Positions 35,625 through 45,099 are shown, counted from the first letter of the stretch. The stretch: 64,000 nt of DNA from JAWSVE01 sp050789445 (GCA_050789445.1 JAILXR010000001.1:3534001-3598000), one strand, 5' to 3'. The notes: generated by a model from the sequence alone, not told the origin. Numbers and translations: made by a program.

Positions 35625-36131
35625 TCAGCTATTCCGTGTTGGCCCTGCAACAGATTCTATTTTTTCTTTTAGCTCTTTTCTGAATCCAAGAAAAAAAACC
35701 AATTCAGCTAAAACAAATAATGGTCCAATAGCCAATCCCATAATGTCATCCACAAAAGCGGGTTTACGTTTTTCATAAACGTGACCAATAAATTGGATGA
35801 TCCAGCCGACGATAAAGAACCCAATAGAAACTGATAGCCAATAGGTTGTCGATTGATCCGCAACGTATCGCCCAAAGATGACCGAAAGCGCCATTAAAGC
35901 CGTCATGATGATACCCATCGCCAGATCGAGTTTGAGATAAAACAACGATGCGATGATGGCAGCGAGCAGTGTTGGAGACGAAAGATAACCTACGACTTCG
36001 ATGCTAGGGCGTGAGAGTAAAGCGGCGACACCGAGAACGATCAAAGGAATACCAATAAAGTGCGAGATGATATTGCGAGTGTTTCGGTGATATTCAGCGT
36101 ATTGAGTAAGGTGTTGGGTTAGGTTTTTCAT
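35625..36131 (-). CDS. DUF962/Mpo1-like membrane protein
   Basis: Small integral membrane protein of the family that includes yeast Mpo1, a 2-hydroxy fatty acid dioxygenase. The N-terminal motif YHRNTRNIISHFIGIP has His15 and His24; the second motif IGHVYEKRKPAF (about residue 115) has the matching His and Glu. Four or so membrane helices follow. The 168-residue length is typical. Function in bacteria is largely untested. It lies downstream of crp/vfr on the same strand, separated by a hairpin. Confidence 0.75.
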   Translation of the reverse strand: MKNLTQHLTQYAEYHRNTRNIISHFIGIPLIVLGVAALLSRPSIEVVGYLSSPTLLAAIIASLFYLKLDLAMGIIMTALMALSVIFGRYVADQSTTYWLSVSIGFFIVGWIIQFIGHVYEKRKPAFVDDIMGLAIGPLFVLAELVFFLGFRKELKEKIESVAGPTRNS

Positions 36132-36214
36132 GTGTGCTCGTTATTATTTTAGTTTTTAAGAGATCACCCTATTGAAACAAAGATGTATGTGTTTTTGAAG
36201 GGATATTAAAAGAA

Positions 36215-36252
36215 GGGGGGGGGTAAGAAGCAGTGAGATGACTGCTTCTTAC
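36215..36252 (-). terminator. Hairpin with adjoining nine-G run between vfr and DUF962
   Basis: GTAAGAAGCAGT (36223-36234) and ACTGCTTCTTAC (36241-36252) form a perfect 12-bp stem with a six-base loop. On the minus strand it follows the vfr stop (36312), and the next bases are nine C then TTCTTTT. It probably ends or attenuates the vfr transcript, although no direct T run is present. Confidence 0.55.
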
Positions 36253-36311
36253 AAAATGAAACTTAGTGGAGAGTGAGGTTCTGAGCGACAAAGGGAATGA
36301 TAGATAGGTTT

Positions 36312-36947
36312 TTATCGAGTTCCAAACACCACCATGGTTTTCCCTTTTACGGAGACAAGCCCTTGATCTTCAAGGGTTTTAAGAACTCTACCGACCATTT
36401 CTCGAGAGCAGCCTACGATTCGGCCGATTTCTTGCCGAGTAATTTTAATTTGCATACCGTCTGGATGAGTCATCGCATCAGGTTCTTTGCACAAGTCGAG
36501 TAATGTTCTTGCAACGCGGCCTGTGACGTCTAGAAAGGCGAGATCACCGACTTTACGTGTGGTTGCGCGTAAGCGTTTGGCCATTTGCATACCTAGTGCA
36601 AATACAAATTCTGGGTGGCTTTCTGCTACTTCTTCAAATTTTGCATAGCTGATTTCAGCAACTTCGCATTCGGTTTTAGCTCGGATCCAAGCGCTTCGAG
36701 GATCTTCATCCCCAAAAAGGCCCATTTCACCGAAGAAATCACCGTCATTGAGATAGGCGACGATCATTTCTCGGCCTTCATCATCCTCGATGAGAACGGT
36801 GACAGACCCCTTGATGATGTAATAAAGAGAGTCACTCTTGTCCCCAGCATAAATTAGCGTGCTTTTTGCCGGATAGCGACGTCGATGGCAGTGACTTAAA
36901 AAGTCTTCTACGTTTTTAATATGTGGTGTGAGAGATACGGCGACCAA
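36312..36947 (-). CDS. vfr: cAMP receptor-type regulator (Vfr/Crp)
   Basis: Global transcription regulator with an N-terminal cyclic-nucleotide domain and a C-terminal helix-turn-helix. GDFFGEMGLFGDEDPRSAW holds the cAMP-binding Glu and Arg; TRQEIGRIVGCSREMVGRVL is the recognition helix, as in Crp/Vfr. The N-terminus HCHRRRYPAKSTLIYAGD is much like Pseudomonas Vfr. The start is TTG (36947-36945), with AGGA eight bases before it, giving VAVSLTP after the first residue. It is divergent from osmC, an arrangement shared with Pseudomonas and enteric bacteria. Confidence 0.9.
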   Translation of the reverse strand: MVAVSLTPHIKNVEDFLSHCHRRRYPAKSTLIYAGDKSDSLYYIIKGSVTVLIEDDEGREMIVAYLNDGDFFGEMGLFGDEDPRSAWIRAKTECEVAEISYAKFEEVAESHPEFVFALGMQMAKRLRATTRKVGDLAFLDVTGRVARTLLDLCKEPDAMTHPDGMQIKITRQEIGRIVGCSREMVGRVLKTLEDQGLVSVKGKTMVVFGTR

Positions 36948-37367
36948 AGTCTAGTTCCTCGGATTACTTAAATTATGTGGTGTACTTTTATAAAAACTGA
37001 AAACAGCTTCTTATCTATTATAGTAACTTGCTAACATCTAGCGATAACTGGCTGTAATTCCAAAGCATTATGTCCGTTATTCGGTTTAGAATCTAGTCTG
37101 ACAGTCTCAAACTCGAAATGCTTCAATTCAGCTATAAAAAAGCGGAAAAATAAATACTCCATTAGCAAATAAATAACATAACCAATGGGATGAGTAAGAC
37201 GACTTAAAAGATTATGGTATTCTTCCGCCCTTGTCGAAACGCCTTATTGTTGGGCTATTTAAAATGAACGTTCTATTTATGAGATGTTCGTCACACTACA
37301 GCTGATATGGGTGTCAATTCAAGGCGCTTATATTTTTATATTTTAGAGTTAACCAGTAGGTATTCAA
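36948..37367. other. Divergent promoter region between vfr and osmC
   Basis: About 420 bases with no gene. It must hold promoters for both genes and contains a Crp-like site at 37280-37295. Confidence 0.5.
37280..37295. promoter_or_regulatory. Candidate Crp/Vfr binding site
   Basis: TGAGA-TGTTCG-TCACA differs from the consensus TGTGA-N6-TCACA by one base. It lies 72 bases before the osmC start and about 330 before vfr, so control of osmC or of vfr itself is possible. Confidence 0.42.
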
Positions 37368-37805
37368 ATGGAAGCAACCGTAAAGTGGGTTGATGGTGCA
37401 ATGTTCATTGGTGAGTCAGGAAGTGGCCATAGCGTGGTTATGGACGGACCTGAAGATCATGGTGGTCGAAATATGGGCGTTCGTCCTATGGAGATGTTAC
37501 TTTTAGGCTTAGGGGGTTGTTCAACTTTTGATGTAATGAGTATTTTGCAGAAGTCTCGACAGAAAGTGTCGGATTGCAAAGTGAGCATTTCAGCGAAAAG
37601 AGCAGATGCTGTCCCGGCCATTTTCACGGAGATTCATCTTCATTTTGTGGTTTCAGGGGAGAAGCTCAAAGAGGCCCAGGTCAAGCGCGCAGTAGACTTG
37701 TCAGCCACAAAGTACTGTTCAGCTTCCATTATGTTGGAATCTGCCGGCGTGAAAATTAGCCACGATTATGAATTGGTTGAAGTTGGCGATGAAGAAGAAA
37801 GGTAA
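37368..37805 (+). CDS. OsmC family protein (YhfA type)
   Basis: Small protein of the OsmC/Ohr fold. RPMEMLLLGLGGCSTFDVMSIL contains the first conserved cysteine (about residue 49), and SATKYCSASIML the second (about residue 123), the pair used by OsmC-type peroxidases. The NMGVRPMEM start of the core helix is typical of YhfA, which is divergent from crp in E. coli too. 145 residues, normal length. It is convergent with coq7 (25 bases apart). Confidence 0.85.
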   Translation: MEATVKWVDGAMFIGESGSGHSVVMDGPEDHGGRNMGVRPMEMLLLGLGGCSTFDVMSILQKSRQKVSDCKVSISAKRADAVPAIFTEIHLHFVVSGEKLKEAQVKRAVDLSATKYCSASIMLESAGVKISHDYELVEVGDEEER

Positions 37806-37829
37806 AACAGAGAGATGAGAGAGGTGGGG

Positions 37830-38477
37830 CTAAATTTTATAGCTCAGACTCGTCATTACCTTCGATACCAAGCTCATCACTGTCTTTACCGGTTTAGGAA
37901 AAACAGCTCCGCCCGCATTTAAAGCTGCCTCGCCATGCTTTCGTTCATCCTCCAGCATCTGATTAACTATCGCTTGGCTTTTGGAGTCGGTGGCAGGCAG
38001 TGAGCCTAAATGACTTTCTAAGTGCTGGCTGACTTGTTCTTCAGTCGCAGCGACAAATCCTAAGCTGACCTTGTCACTAATCAGTCCTGCGCCAGCACCA
38101 ATACTAAAAGACAATCCATACCAGATGGGGTTTAACAGGCTTGGCTGGCTGTCGAGCTGATGTAATCTTTCTTGGCACCACTGCAGATGGTCTATCTCTT
38201 CTTTAGCTGCACTTTCCATTTCCTCTCGAACATCGGGCAGTTTCGCTGTTAGCGCTTGTCCTTGATAAAGAGCTTGAGCACACACTTCACCCGAATGATT
38301 CACCCGCATTAAGCCAGCAGCATGTTCACGCTCTGTCTCAGAAAGGTCATTTTCATCCATACCATCAGAAGGGTTCGGTCGCTGACTCGAATGCTGGTTG
38401 GCAGATGTTAGAGTTCGCAAAGCATGATCGGCTTGAATTAACAGTTTATCAATAGCGCTAAATTGTTTTGCTGACAT
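37830..38477 (-). CDS. coq7: 2-polyprenyl-3-methyl-6-methoxy-1,4-benzoquinone monooxygenase Coq7
   Basis: Di-iron hydroxylase of ubiquinone synthesis, peripheral on the inner membrane. Ferritin-like metal motifs are present: EREHAAGLMRVNHSGEV, EEIDHLQWCQERL (ExxH) and EDERKHGEAA. I start at the ATG 38477 (MSAKQFSAIDKLLIQADHAL), giving 215 residues as in Pseudomonas; the longer frame from 38534 adds 19 residues unlike the family. In Pseudomonas speD separates it from osmC; here it does not. Confidence 0.92.
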   Translation of the reverse strand: MSAKQFSAIDKLLIQADHALRTLTSANQHSSQRPNPSDGMDENDLSETEREHAAGLMRVNHSGEVCAQALYQGQALTAKLPDVREEMESAAKEEIDHLQWCQERLHQLDSQPSLLNPIWYGLSFSIGAGAGLISDKVSLGFVAATEEQVSQHLESHLGSLPATDSKSQAIVNQMLEDERKHGEAALNAGGAVFPKPVKTVMSLVSKVMTSLSYKI

Positions 38478-38728
38478 GAGCAGGCCTACTATGAAATGTT
38501 GATAGATTGTAAAACAAATCAGCTCATCACCCAACCAATCCTTGGTAGTTGTGGGCGGTTTAGATATTATCTTTTACGAGCTTTATTGCTCGTTGTTCTT
38601 TATTCTTTCTTTATGATTACTTTTTATTGATATTGTCTAAATATAGGTAGAATCAATACTTGAGCAAATGAAGCGCTAAAAAAAGAAAAAGAAATTAGAA
38701 AAGCTAACAAATGTAATGAGATTTTAAA

Positions 38729-39679
38729 ATGACAGAGTCACCCTACAAAGAAGTTGGATTTGGCATTACTTGTATCGATACTGGTTTAGGCCGAAAAGAA
38801 TTAGCGGCATGCTATCTCATGGAAGAAGATAATCATCTGGCGATTATTGAAACAGGGACGGGACAGTCAGTGCCAACGATTATGAATCTTATAAAAAATA
38901 AAGGTTATAAACCAGAACAAGTTGACTACGTCATCATTACACATGTGCATTTAGATCACGCTGGGGGTGCTAGTGAATTAATGCAAATTTTACCAAATGC
39001 AAAATTAGTAGTTCATCCTTATGGCGCACGTCATATGATCGATCCTTCAAGATTGCAAGCGGGAGCTATGGCCGTTTACGGCGAAAAAAAATATTATGAA
39101 CAGTATGGTGATCTTGTTCCCATTTCTGAAAATAGAATGATTATTGCGGATGATAATTTTGAATTGTTGTTAGCGAATCGGAAATTAGTTTTCTTAGATA
39201 CCCCTGGCCATGCTCGACATCATTTTTGTGTTTACGATCAGCAAAGTGAAGGAATATTTACTGGCGATACAATGGGGATAGTTTATCGTGAACTTAGCGA
39301 AGGTTTTGGCCATTTTGTCATGCCTTCGACCACGCCTGTGCAGTTTGATCCTGAAGCAATGAAATCATCCATTGACCGCATGATGACGTTGCAACCCAAA
39401 CGTTTTTTCTTAACTCATTATGGAATGGTTGAAAACACCAAAGAGCATTCATCGGTATTAAAGAGAAAAGTCGATGAGTATGTTGATTTTGGGAATAGGT
39501 ATAAAGATGATCCTGAGCGAAAAATTACGTTATCTGAAAAATTATTAACGTTCACACTTGATCAATTAAAACATCATGGCTCGCCACTTTCTTTAGACGA
39601 GCAAAAAGAGGTGTTATTTATGGATGTTAATTTGAATGCACAAGGTATTAATGTCTGGCTAGATCAAAACAATAAGTAA
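38729..39679 (+). CDS. Metallo-beta-lactamase-fold hydrolase
   Basis: Zinc or iron hydrolase of unknown substrate. The metal motif THVHLDHAGG gives His72, His74, Asp76 and His77; further ligands lie in TPGHARHH and FTGDTMG, and LTHYGMVE carries the last His. Length 316, with a C-terminal helical part of about 85 residues. Such proteins are often thiolesterases or glyoxalase II-like; I cannot say which. The AAA ATPase gene follows 65 bases later in the same direction. Confidence 0.8.
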   Translation: MTESPYKEVGFGITCIDTGLGRKELAACYLMEEDNHLAIIETGTGQSVPTIMNLIKNKGYKPEQVDYVIITHVHLDHAGGASELMQILPNAKLVVHPYGARHMIDPSRLQAGAMAVYGEKKYYEQYGDLVPISENRMIIADDNFELLLANRKLVFLDTPGHARHHFCVYDQQSEGIFTGDTMGIVYRELSEGFGHFVMPSTTPVQFDPEAMKSSIDRMMTLQPKRFFLTHYGMVENTKEHSSVLKRKVDEYVDFGNRYKDDPERKITLSEKLLTFTLDQLKHHGSPLSLDEQKEVLFMDVNLNAQGINVWLDQNNK

Positions 39680-39744
39680 CGAATAAATATTAGAAGAATC
39701 GCTGGGAAAATATTATCAAAAAATAACTAGAAAGGATTAGCTGG

Positions 39745-41229
39745 GTGAAAGATTCCAAAGATATAAGTTTGCTGTTAGATTCAAAAGTCCCGTTAGTTGT
39801 GATTGAGACCTTTGACGAAAAACGCGCGCTAGACATGTTGTTGAAAGTCGCTAACAAAAGAAGTAAAAATATTTTTCGTTGGTCTGCGACAGACGGTTTG
39901 GCAAAGTTAAGTTTTGGTCCGCAAGTTGTTTCCATTTCAGATCAGACGGATCCAAAAGCAATTCTTGAACACATAAAGCAAACAGTAACTCCTGGTATTT
40001 ATGTGTTGTGTGATTTTCATCCTTATCTAAATGACGAGCCGCTCAATATTCGTTTAATAAAAGATATTACACAGCTACATACCAGTGTTCCGAATACCTT
40101 GGTTTTTTTGAGTCATCAGTTTTCAGTGCCTGCCGAATTATCTCGTTATAGCGCTGTTGTGCAAATGTCGTTGCCTAGTGATGAAGAAATCATGGCGATA
40201 GTCCGTGAAGAAGCACGATTGTGGACGAAAAACAAATCGGGCGCGAAAGTAAAAACTGATAGCGAAACGATTAAAAAATTAGTCGCAAACTTAAAAGGAT
40301 TGAGTCACTCGGAAGTTCATCGTTTGGCAAGAGGAGCCATCGTTGATGATGGCGCAATCACGGAAGATGATATCCCTGAAGTCAATAAAGCAAAATTCAA
40401 ACTCATGGATATGGAAGGTGTATTGAGTTTTGAATACAACACAGAAAAATTTTCAAATGTGGGCGGTCTACATCGATTGAAACATTGGCTAGAAGAAAGA
40501 CGACCGATTTTCTTTAATGACGAAGCAGTAAAGTCAGATATCCCCAAAGGTATAATGTTAACGGGTGTACAAGGTGCAGGTAAAAGTTTGGCCGCAAAAA
40601 GTATTGCAGGTTATTGGGGTTTACCCTTACTGCGATTAGATTTCGGCGCGCTTTATAATAAATATTTTGGTGAAACAGAAAGAAATTTACGTGAAGCATT
40701 GAAATTGGCAGAAGTCATGTCACCTTGTTTGTTGTGGCTAGATGAAATTGAAAAGGGAGTTGGCTCTGATGAACATGACAGCGGAACAAGCAAGCGAGTG
40801 CTCGGTACATTTTTAACGTGGATGGCTGAGCGAGACGCGAGAGTGTTTGTCGTGGCAACGAGTAATGATATGACCAGTTTACCGCCTGAATTAATTCGTA
40901 AAGGCCGTCTTGATGAAATATTTTTTGTAGATTTACCCGATAAAGAAACTCGGTTGGATATTTTCTCAATACATTTAAATAAAAGAGATTATGACGCGAC
41001 TAAATTTGATTTGTTTTCATTGTCAGAAGCAAGTGAAGGGTTTTCTGGTGCTGAGATAGAGCAGGCAGTTGTCGCATCAATTTATGCGTCTGTTGCTCAA
41101 AAAACAGATTTAAACGAACGCCATATCATTACGGAAATACACAATACGTCTCCGTTATCCGTAGTGATGGGAGAGAAAGTTGCCAAGCTAAGAGAGTGGG
41201 CGCAAGGGCGAACGGTGATTGCAAACTAG
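39745..41229 (+). CDS. Ycf46-like AAA ATPase
   Basis: AAA ATPase close to plastid/cyanobacterial Ycf46. The N-terminal 230 residues include VIETFDEKRALDMLLKV, IYVLCDFHPYL and LKGLSHSEVHRLARGA, as usual in Ycf46. The AAA core has Walker A GVQGAGKS (residues 274-281, Lys280), KYFGETERNLREALKLAE, Walker B CLLWLDEIEKG, sensor 1 VVATSNDM and the arginine-finger region LIRKGRLDEIFFVDLP. The start is GTG with AAGGA eight bases before it. Cellular role not established. Confidence 0.85.
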   Translation: MKDSKDISLLLDSKVPLVVIETFDEKRALDMLLKVANKRSKNIFRWSATDGLAKLSFGPQVVSISDQTDPKAILEHIKQTVTPGIYVLCDFHPYLNDEPLNIRLIKDITQLHTSVPNTLVFLSHQFSVPAELSRYSAVVQMSLPSDEEIMAIVREEARLWTKNKSGAKVKTDSETIKKLVANLKGLSHSEVHRLARGAIVDDGAITEDDIPEVNKAKFKLMDMEGVLSFEYNTEKFSNVGGLHRLKHWLEERRPIFFNDEAVKSDIPKGIMLTGVQGAGKSLAAKSIAGYWGLPLLRLDFGALYNKYFGETERNLREALKLAEVMSPCLLWLDEIEKGVGSDEHDSGTSKRVLGTFLTWMAERDARVFVVATSNDMTSLPPELIRKGRLDEIFFVDLPDKETRLDIFSIHLNKRDYDATKFDLFSLSEASEGFSGAEIEQAVVASIYASVAQKTDLNERHIITEIHNTSPLSVVMGEKVAKLREWAQGRTVIAN

Positions 41230-41269
41230 GTGGGTAAATTTAAATAACTAGTTAAATATAAAAGCACAT

Positions 41270-41309
41270 AAAAAAGAGCGCATATTAATTTAACATGCGC
41301 TCTTTTTTT
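41270..41309 (+). terminator. Bidirectional terminator after the AAA ATPase gene
   Basis: AAAAAAGAGCGCAT (41270-41283) pairs with ATGCGCTCTTTTTT (41295-41308) around an 11-base loop. T runs on both strands serve this gene and the convergent small membrane protein gene. Confidence 0.88.
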
Positions 41310-41330
41310 GTTTTCGTTTTTTGTCGCTAG

Positions 41331-41555
41331 TTAGCTTTTGCGATCAAGCAATGTAATCGAGTCAGAGATCTTGCTAACGATATCAGCGGAAAGTGCCTCT
41401 GTTTTTTCAATTGGCGCTTTGACTAATTTAACAGAGCTCCCAGAAGCATTGCCTGATTGGCTATCCATCAACATGGCTGAGCCATAAGTGACTAGAGGCG
41501 CCAGAACGATTGCGGCAGTGATAGCAATATATTGAATAGTTTTTTGTGTGTCCAT
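41331..41555 (-). CDS. Small single-helix membrane protein, unknown
   Basis: Not recognised. 74 residues: a short polar start, one hydrophobic helix (about 9-32, IAITAAIVLAPLVTYGSAML), then a polar tail with coiled-coil-like Ser/Leu/Lys pattern. An AGG-like site (GTGAGGATTC) precedes the ATG and a good terminator follows, which supports a real gene. Confidence 0.6.
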   Translation of the reverse strand: MDTQKTIQYIAITAAIVLAPLVTYGSAMLMDSQSGNASGSSVKLVKAPIEKTEALSADIVSKISDSITLLDRKS

Positions 41556-41983
41556 TGTTGAATCCTCACCTTTAGATCAGCCCTCTTAGTATCAATGCAG
41601 TCGTTTTGGGGCTGAAAAACGAGACATTGATCACAGTATAGGCGCGATTTTATAAAAATGAAATCAAAAGGGAATAGTTAAAGCGTGGAAGTGTCTTTTA
41701 AGTTATATCTAAGCTGGCTTTATATTCCTTTAGCCTCTTAATGCGTTCGAGAAAGGGAATAACTTGTGGTTCGTATTTTGTGGCGCCCTACATCTTGTAT
41801 AGAAACTTTTTTATTTTTTTTATCGATTTCTAATAAAAAACATTAAGAAAGGAGTGTAACTAACTGAAAAATCATGAAAATCCGAGATGTGGGGAGTAAA
41901 GCCGATCAGGAAAATACGAAAGCAGGGAATTAGCTTTTGATATTTGAAAAAGCTTGTTCTCTTCTTTCGTTTCGAGCAAAAGA
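41556..41983. other. Intergenic region between purD and the small membrane protein gene
   Basis: About 430 bases. AGCTTTT (41932-41938) and AAAAGCT (41948-41954), a weak inverted repeat, lie about 30 bases after the purD stop on the minus strand and could end its transcript. Nothing else seen. Confidence 0.4.
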
Positions 41984-43270
41984 TCAAACAGATTCTCTTT
42001 CTATGGCACGGTATGCAATGTCATCTCTTTTGTAACAACCATCCCAGCTGATTTTGTTGGCTAAGTCATAAGCACGTTGTTGAGCCTCAGTTATGGTTGG
42101 CGCCATGGCTGTTGTACACAAAATTCTTCCACCGTTGGTAACAACTTTTCCGTCTTTTAATGAAGTGCCTGCATGGAATACTTTTTCGCCAGCGCTTTCA
42201 TTTTCAGGAAGCCCAGAAATAACATCTCCTTTTTTGTAATCTCCAGGGTAACCGCCAGCAGCTAAAACAATACCAACCGCAGGTCGAGGATCCCAGTCGG
42301 AAACCATTTCATTTAAAGCGCCTTCTAATGCGGCTTCACATATTTCAACTAAATCAGATTTTAATCGCATTAAAATCGGTTGAGTCTCGGGATCACCCAT
42401 ACGGCAATTGTATTCGATAACTTTTGGCGTGCCGTCTTTTGCGATCATTAATCCAGCATACAAAAAACCGGTAAAAGAATTGCCTTCTTTTGCCATGCCT
42501 TCAATGGTGGGGACAATGACTTCATTCATAACTCGCTCATAGACTTCATCGGTAACGACGGGAGCGGGAGAATAAGCGCCCATGCCGCCTGTATTCAAAC
42601 CTGTATCGCCATTGCCGACACGTTTATGATCTTGACTGGTTGCCATGGGTAGAATATGTTTTCCATCGGCAATGACAATAAAGCTTGCTTCTTCGCCATC
42701 TAAAAATTCTTCAATGACAACACGGCAACCTGCTTCGCCAAAAGAATTACCTGAGAGCATATCGATAACCGCTTCTTTTGCTTCCTCGACGTTCATAGCA
42801 ACAATGACGCCTTTCCCAGCAGCCAGTCCGTCTGCTTTTACGACAATAGGAGCGCCTTGTTCTTCAATGTAAGTGATAGCTGGGTCGACTTCGGTAAAAC
42901 TTTTGTAATATCCTGTGGGAATATTGTGTCGTGCTAGAAAGTCTTTAGTGAAAGCTTTTGAGCCTTCTAGTTGTGCGGCGCCTTTTGTTGGGCCAAAGCA
43001 AGGTAGGTTTTTTTCTTGAAAGTAATCAACAATACCGTCGACTAATGGCGCTTCAGGCCCGATGATTGTGAGGCCAATATTTTTTTCTTTTGCGAACTTT
43101 GCGAGACCTTCAAAATCCATTGTCGAAAGCGGAACGTTTGTTAACTTATTGTCCGACGCTGTTCCTGCATTTCCAGGAGCAAGAAACACGTTTTCAACGC
43201 GATCGCTTTGTGCGCATTTCCAAGCTATCGCATGTTCCCGGCCACCATTTCCAACCACTAAAATATTCAT
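41984..43270 (-). CDS. purD: Phosphoribosylamine-glycine ligase
   Basis: ATP-grasp enzyme for the second step of purine synthesis. MNILVVGNGGREHAIAWK starts the N-terminal Rossmann domain; the ATP-grasp part shows VVKADGLAAGKGVIVA, EEFLDGEEASF, SQDHKRVGNGDTGLNTGGMGAYSPAP and EYNCRMGDPETQPIL. Length 428 is standard. It follows purH at 109 bases, as in Pseudomonas, and is probably in one operon with it. Confidence 0.96.
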   Translation of the reverse strand: MNILVVGNGGREHAIAWKCAQSDRVENVFLAPGNAGTASDNKLTNVPLSTMDFEGLAKFAKEKNIGLTIIGPEAPLVDGIVDYFQEKNLPCFGPTKGAAQLEGSKAFTKDFLARHNIPTGYYKSFTEVDPAITYIEEQGAPIVVKADGLAAGKGVIVAMNVEEAKEAVIDMLSGNSFGEAGCRVVIEEFLDGEEASFIVIADGKHILPMATSQDHKRVGNGDTGLNTGGMGAYSPAPVVTDEVYERVMNEVIVPTIEGMAKEGNSFTGFLYAGLMIAKDGTPKVIEYNCRMGDPETQPILMRLKSDLVEICEAALEGALNEMVSDWDPRPAVGIVLAAGGYPGDYKKGDVISGLPENESAGEKVFHAGTSLKDGKVVTNGGRILCTTAMAPTITEAQQRAYDLANKISWDGCYKRDDIAYRAIERESV

Positions 43271-43379
43271 GAAGAAGCTACCTTGTCGCGTTTAAGTTTG
43301 CTTTTTAAGTTTTTTTAAATATGTAAGCGCATGTAAAACAAAAATTGTGTTCGAACATTTTTTGAAAAACGCTCAAAAA

Positions 43380-44960
43380 TTAATGTCGGAAATGACGCAT
43401 GCCAGTGAAGACCATGGCCATATTGTTTTCATCAGCAGCGGCAATAACTTCTTCATCCCTCACCGAACCGCCAGGTTGTATTACACAACTGATGCCTACT
43501 GATGCGGCATTATCAATACCATCTCTGAAAGGAAAAAATGCATCAGAGGCCATGACTGAACCCTCTACAGGTAAGCCTGCATGCTCTGCTTTAATAGCCG
43601 CGATGCGTGCTGAATTAATTCGACTCATTTGACCTGCACCAACGCCGATGGTTTGTTTGTTTTTTGCGTAAACAATGGCGTTTGATTTAACAAACTTGGC
43701 GACCTTCCAAGCAAATAATAAATCTGCAATTTCAGTGGGTGTTGGTCTTCGTTTACTGGCAATGGTTAAGTCACTTTCAGTAATTATTCCAAGGTCTTTG
43801 TCTTGAACCAGTAATCCGCCATTAACACGTTTGTAGTCAAAGTCAGGCAATGAAGATGACCATTGCCCACAAGTCAGTACGCGAACATTTTTTTTCTGTG
43901 CCGTTATGGCTAATGCGGCATCGCTAACACTTGGCGCAATAATCACTTCAACAAAATGACCTCTGTCTGCAATCGCTTGCGCAGTTGATTCGTCGAATTC
44001 ACGGTTGAACGCTAAGATTCCACCAAAAGCTGATTCGGTATCGGTTGCGAAGGCAAGTTCATAAGCGTCTAAAATAGTGTTGGCTGTTGCAACACCGCAA
44101 GGGTTTGCGTGTTTGACGATAACACAGGCAGGTTCTTTAAATTGTTTGACTGCTTCTAAAGCGGCATCGGTATCGGCAATGTTGTTGTACGATAATTCTT
44201 TTCCATGCAATTGTTTGGCGGTTGAAATTGATGCTTCTTTAGGTGCTTCTTCTGTGTAAAAAGCAGATTTTTGATGCGGGTTTTCGCCGTATCGTAATTC
44301 TTGTGTTTTATGAAATTGTAAATTGTAAGTGCGAGGGAATTCTTTACTGCCACCAGGCGTTAGTCGGCCAAAATAATTAGCGATTGCACCATCGTAAGCA
44401 GCCGTGTGTTCGTAGGCCTTAATTGCTAAATCAAAACGTTGTTCTAAAGAAAGTGATCCGTTTGTTTTTTCCATGGTTGTGATTAATTCTGAATAACTTT
44501 CTGGTTGGACAACAATTGCAACGTCTTTATGATTTTTTGCTGCGGCTCTCACCATTGTTGGCCCGCCGATATCAATATTTTCAATGGCGTCTTCAAGAGA
44601 GCAGTCAGGATTAGCAATTGTTTTTGAAAAGGGATAAAGATTGACAATCACCATGTCGATAGCGGTGATGCCGTGTTCTTGCATGATCTCATCGTCAATT
44701 CCACGTCGTCCTAAAATTCCCCCATGCACTTTTGGGTGAAGTGTTTTTACTCGTCCATCCATCATCTCTGGGTGGCCTGTATAATCCGCAACCTCAGTCG
44801 CTGCTACGCCATTATCAATTAATAGTTTGTAAGTTCCGCCGGTTGAAAGAATTTCGATATTGAAAGCGGTTAACTTTTTTGCAAATTCTACAATGCCGGT
44901 TTTGTCGGAGACGCTGATAAGTGCGCGGCGGATTTTGACGAGGCTAGGATCTGTTGCCAT
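43380..44960 (-). CDS. purH: Bifunctional AICAR formyltransferase/IMP cyclohydrolase
   Basis: Catalyses the last two steps of IMP synthesis. The N-terminal IMP cyclohydrolase domain (about 1-200) starts IRRALISVSDKTGIVEFAKK and has MMDGRVKTLHPKVHGGIL. The C-terminal transformylase domain carries LRYGENPHQKSAFY, VIVKHANPCGVA and FPFRDGIDNAASVGISCVIQ and ends MVFTGMRHFRH. 526 residues, standard. It lies downstream of fis on the same strand with a terminator between. Confidence 0.97.
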   Translation of the reverse strand: MATDPSLVKIRRALISVSDKTGIVEFAKKLTAFNIEILSTGGTYKLLIDNGVAATEVADYTGHPEMMDGRVKTLHPKVHGGILGRRGIDDEIMQEHGITAIDMVIVNLYPFSKTIANPDCSLEDAIENIDIGGPTMVRAAAKNHKDVAIVVQPESYSELITTMEKTNGSLSLEQRFDLAIKAYEHTAAYDGAIANYFGRLTPGGSKEFPRTYNLQFHKTQELRYGENPHQKSAFYTEEAPKEASISTAKQLHGKELSYNNIADTDAALEAVKQFKEPACVIVKHANPCGVATANTILDAYELAFATDTESAFGGILAFNREFDESTAQAIADRGHFVEVIIAPSVSDAALAITAQKKNVRVLTCGQWSSSLPDFDYKRVNGGLLVQDKDLGIITESDLTIASKRRPTPTEIADLLFAWKVAKFVKSNAIVYAKNKQTIGVGAGQMSRINSARIAAIKAEHAGLPVEGSVMASDAFFPFRDGIDNAASVGISCVIQPGGSVRDEEVIAAADENNMAMVFTGMRHFRH

Positions 44961-45062
44961 GGATAAAAATTCCAGTTAAGTCGATGTGTGATTAATGTTG
45001 AAGAGGTTTTAAAAGTTTGAAAAACATTTTCAGCTTCAAAACGTGAGTTTTAAAAACAGCAA

Positions 45063-45099
45063 CAGCGTAACAGAGGGTACTGTTGACGCTGCTTTTTTT
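45063..45099. terminator. Bidirectional-looking terminator after fis
   Basis: CAGCGTAACAG (45063-45073) pairs with CTGTTGACGCTG (45080-45091) with one bulged base. T-rich runs follow on both strands: CTTTTTTTG on plus and TTGCTGTTTTT on minus. Position fits the end of the dusB-fis transcript. Confidence 0.75.
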
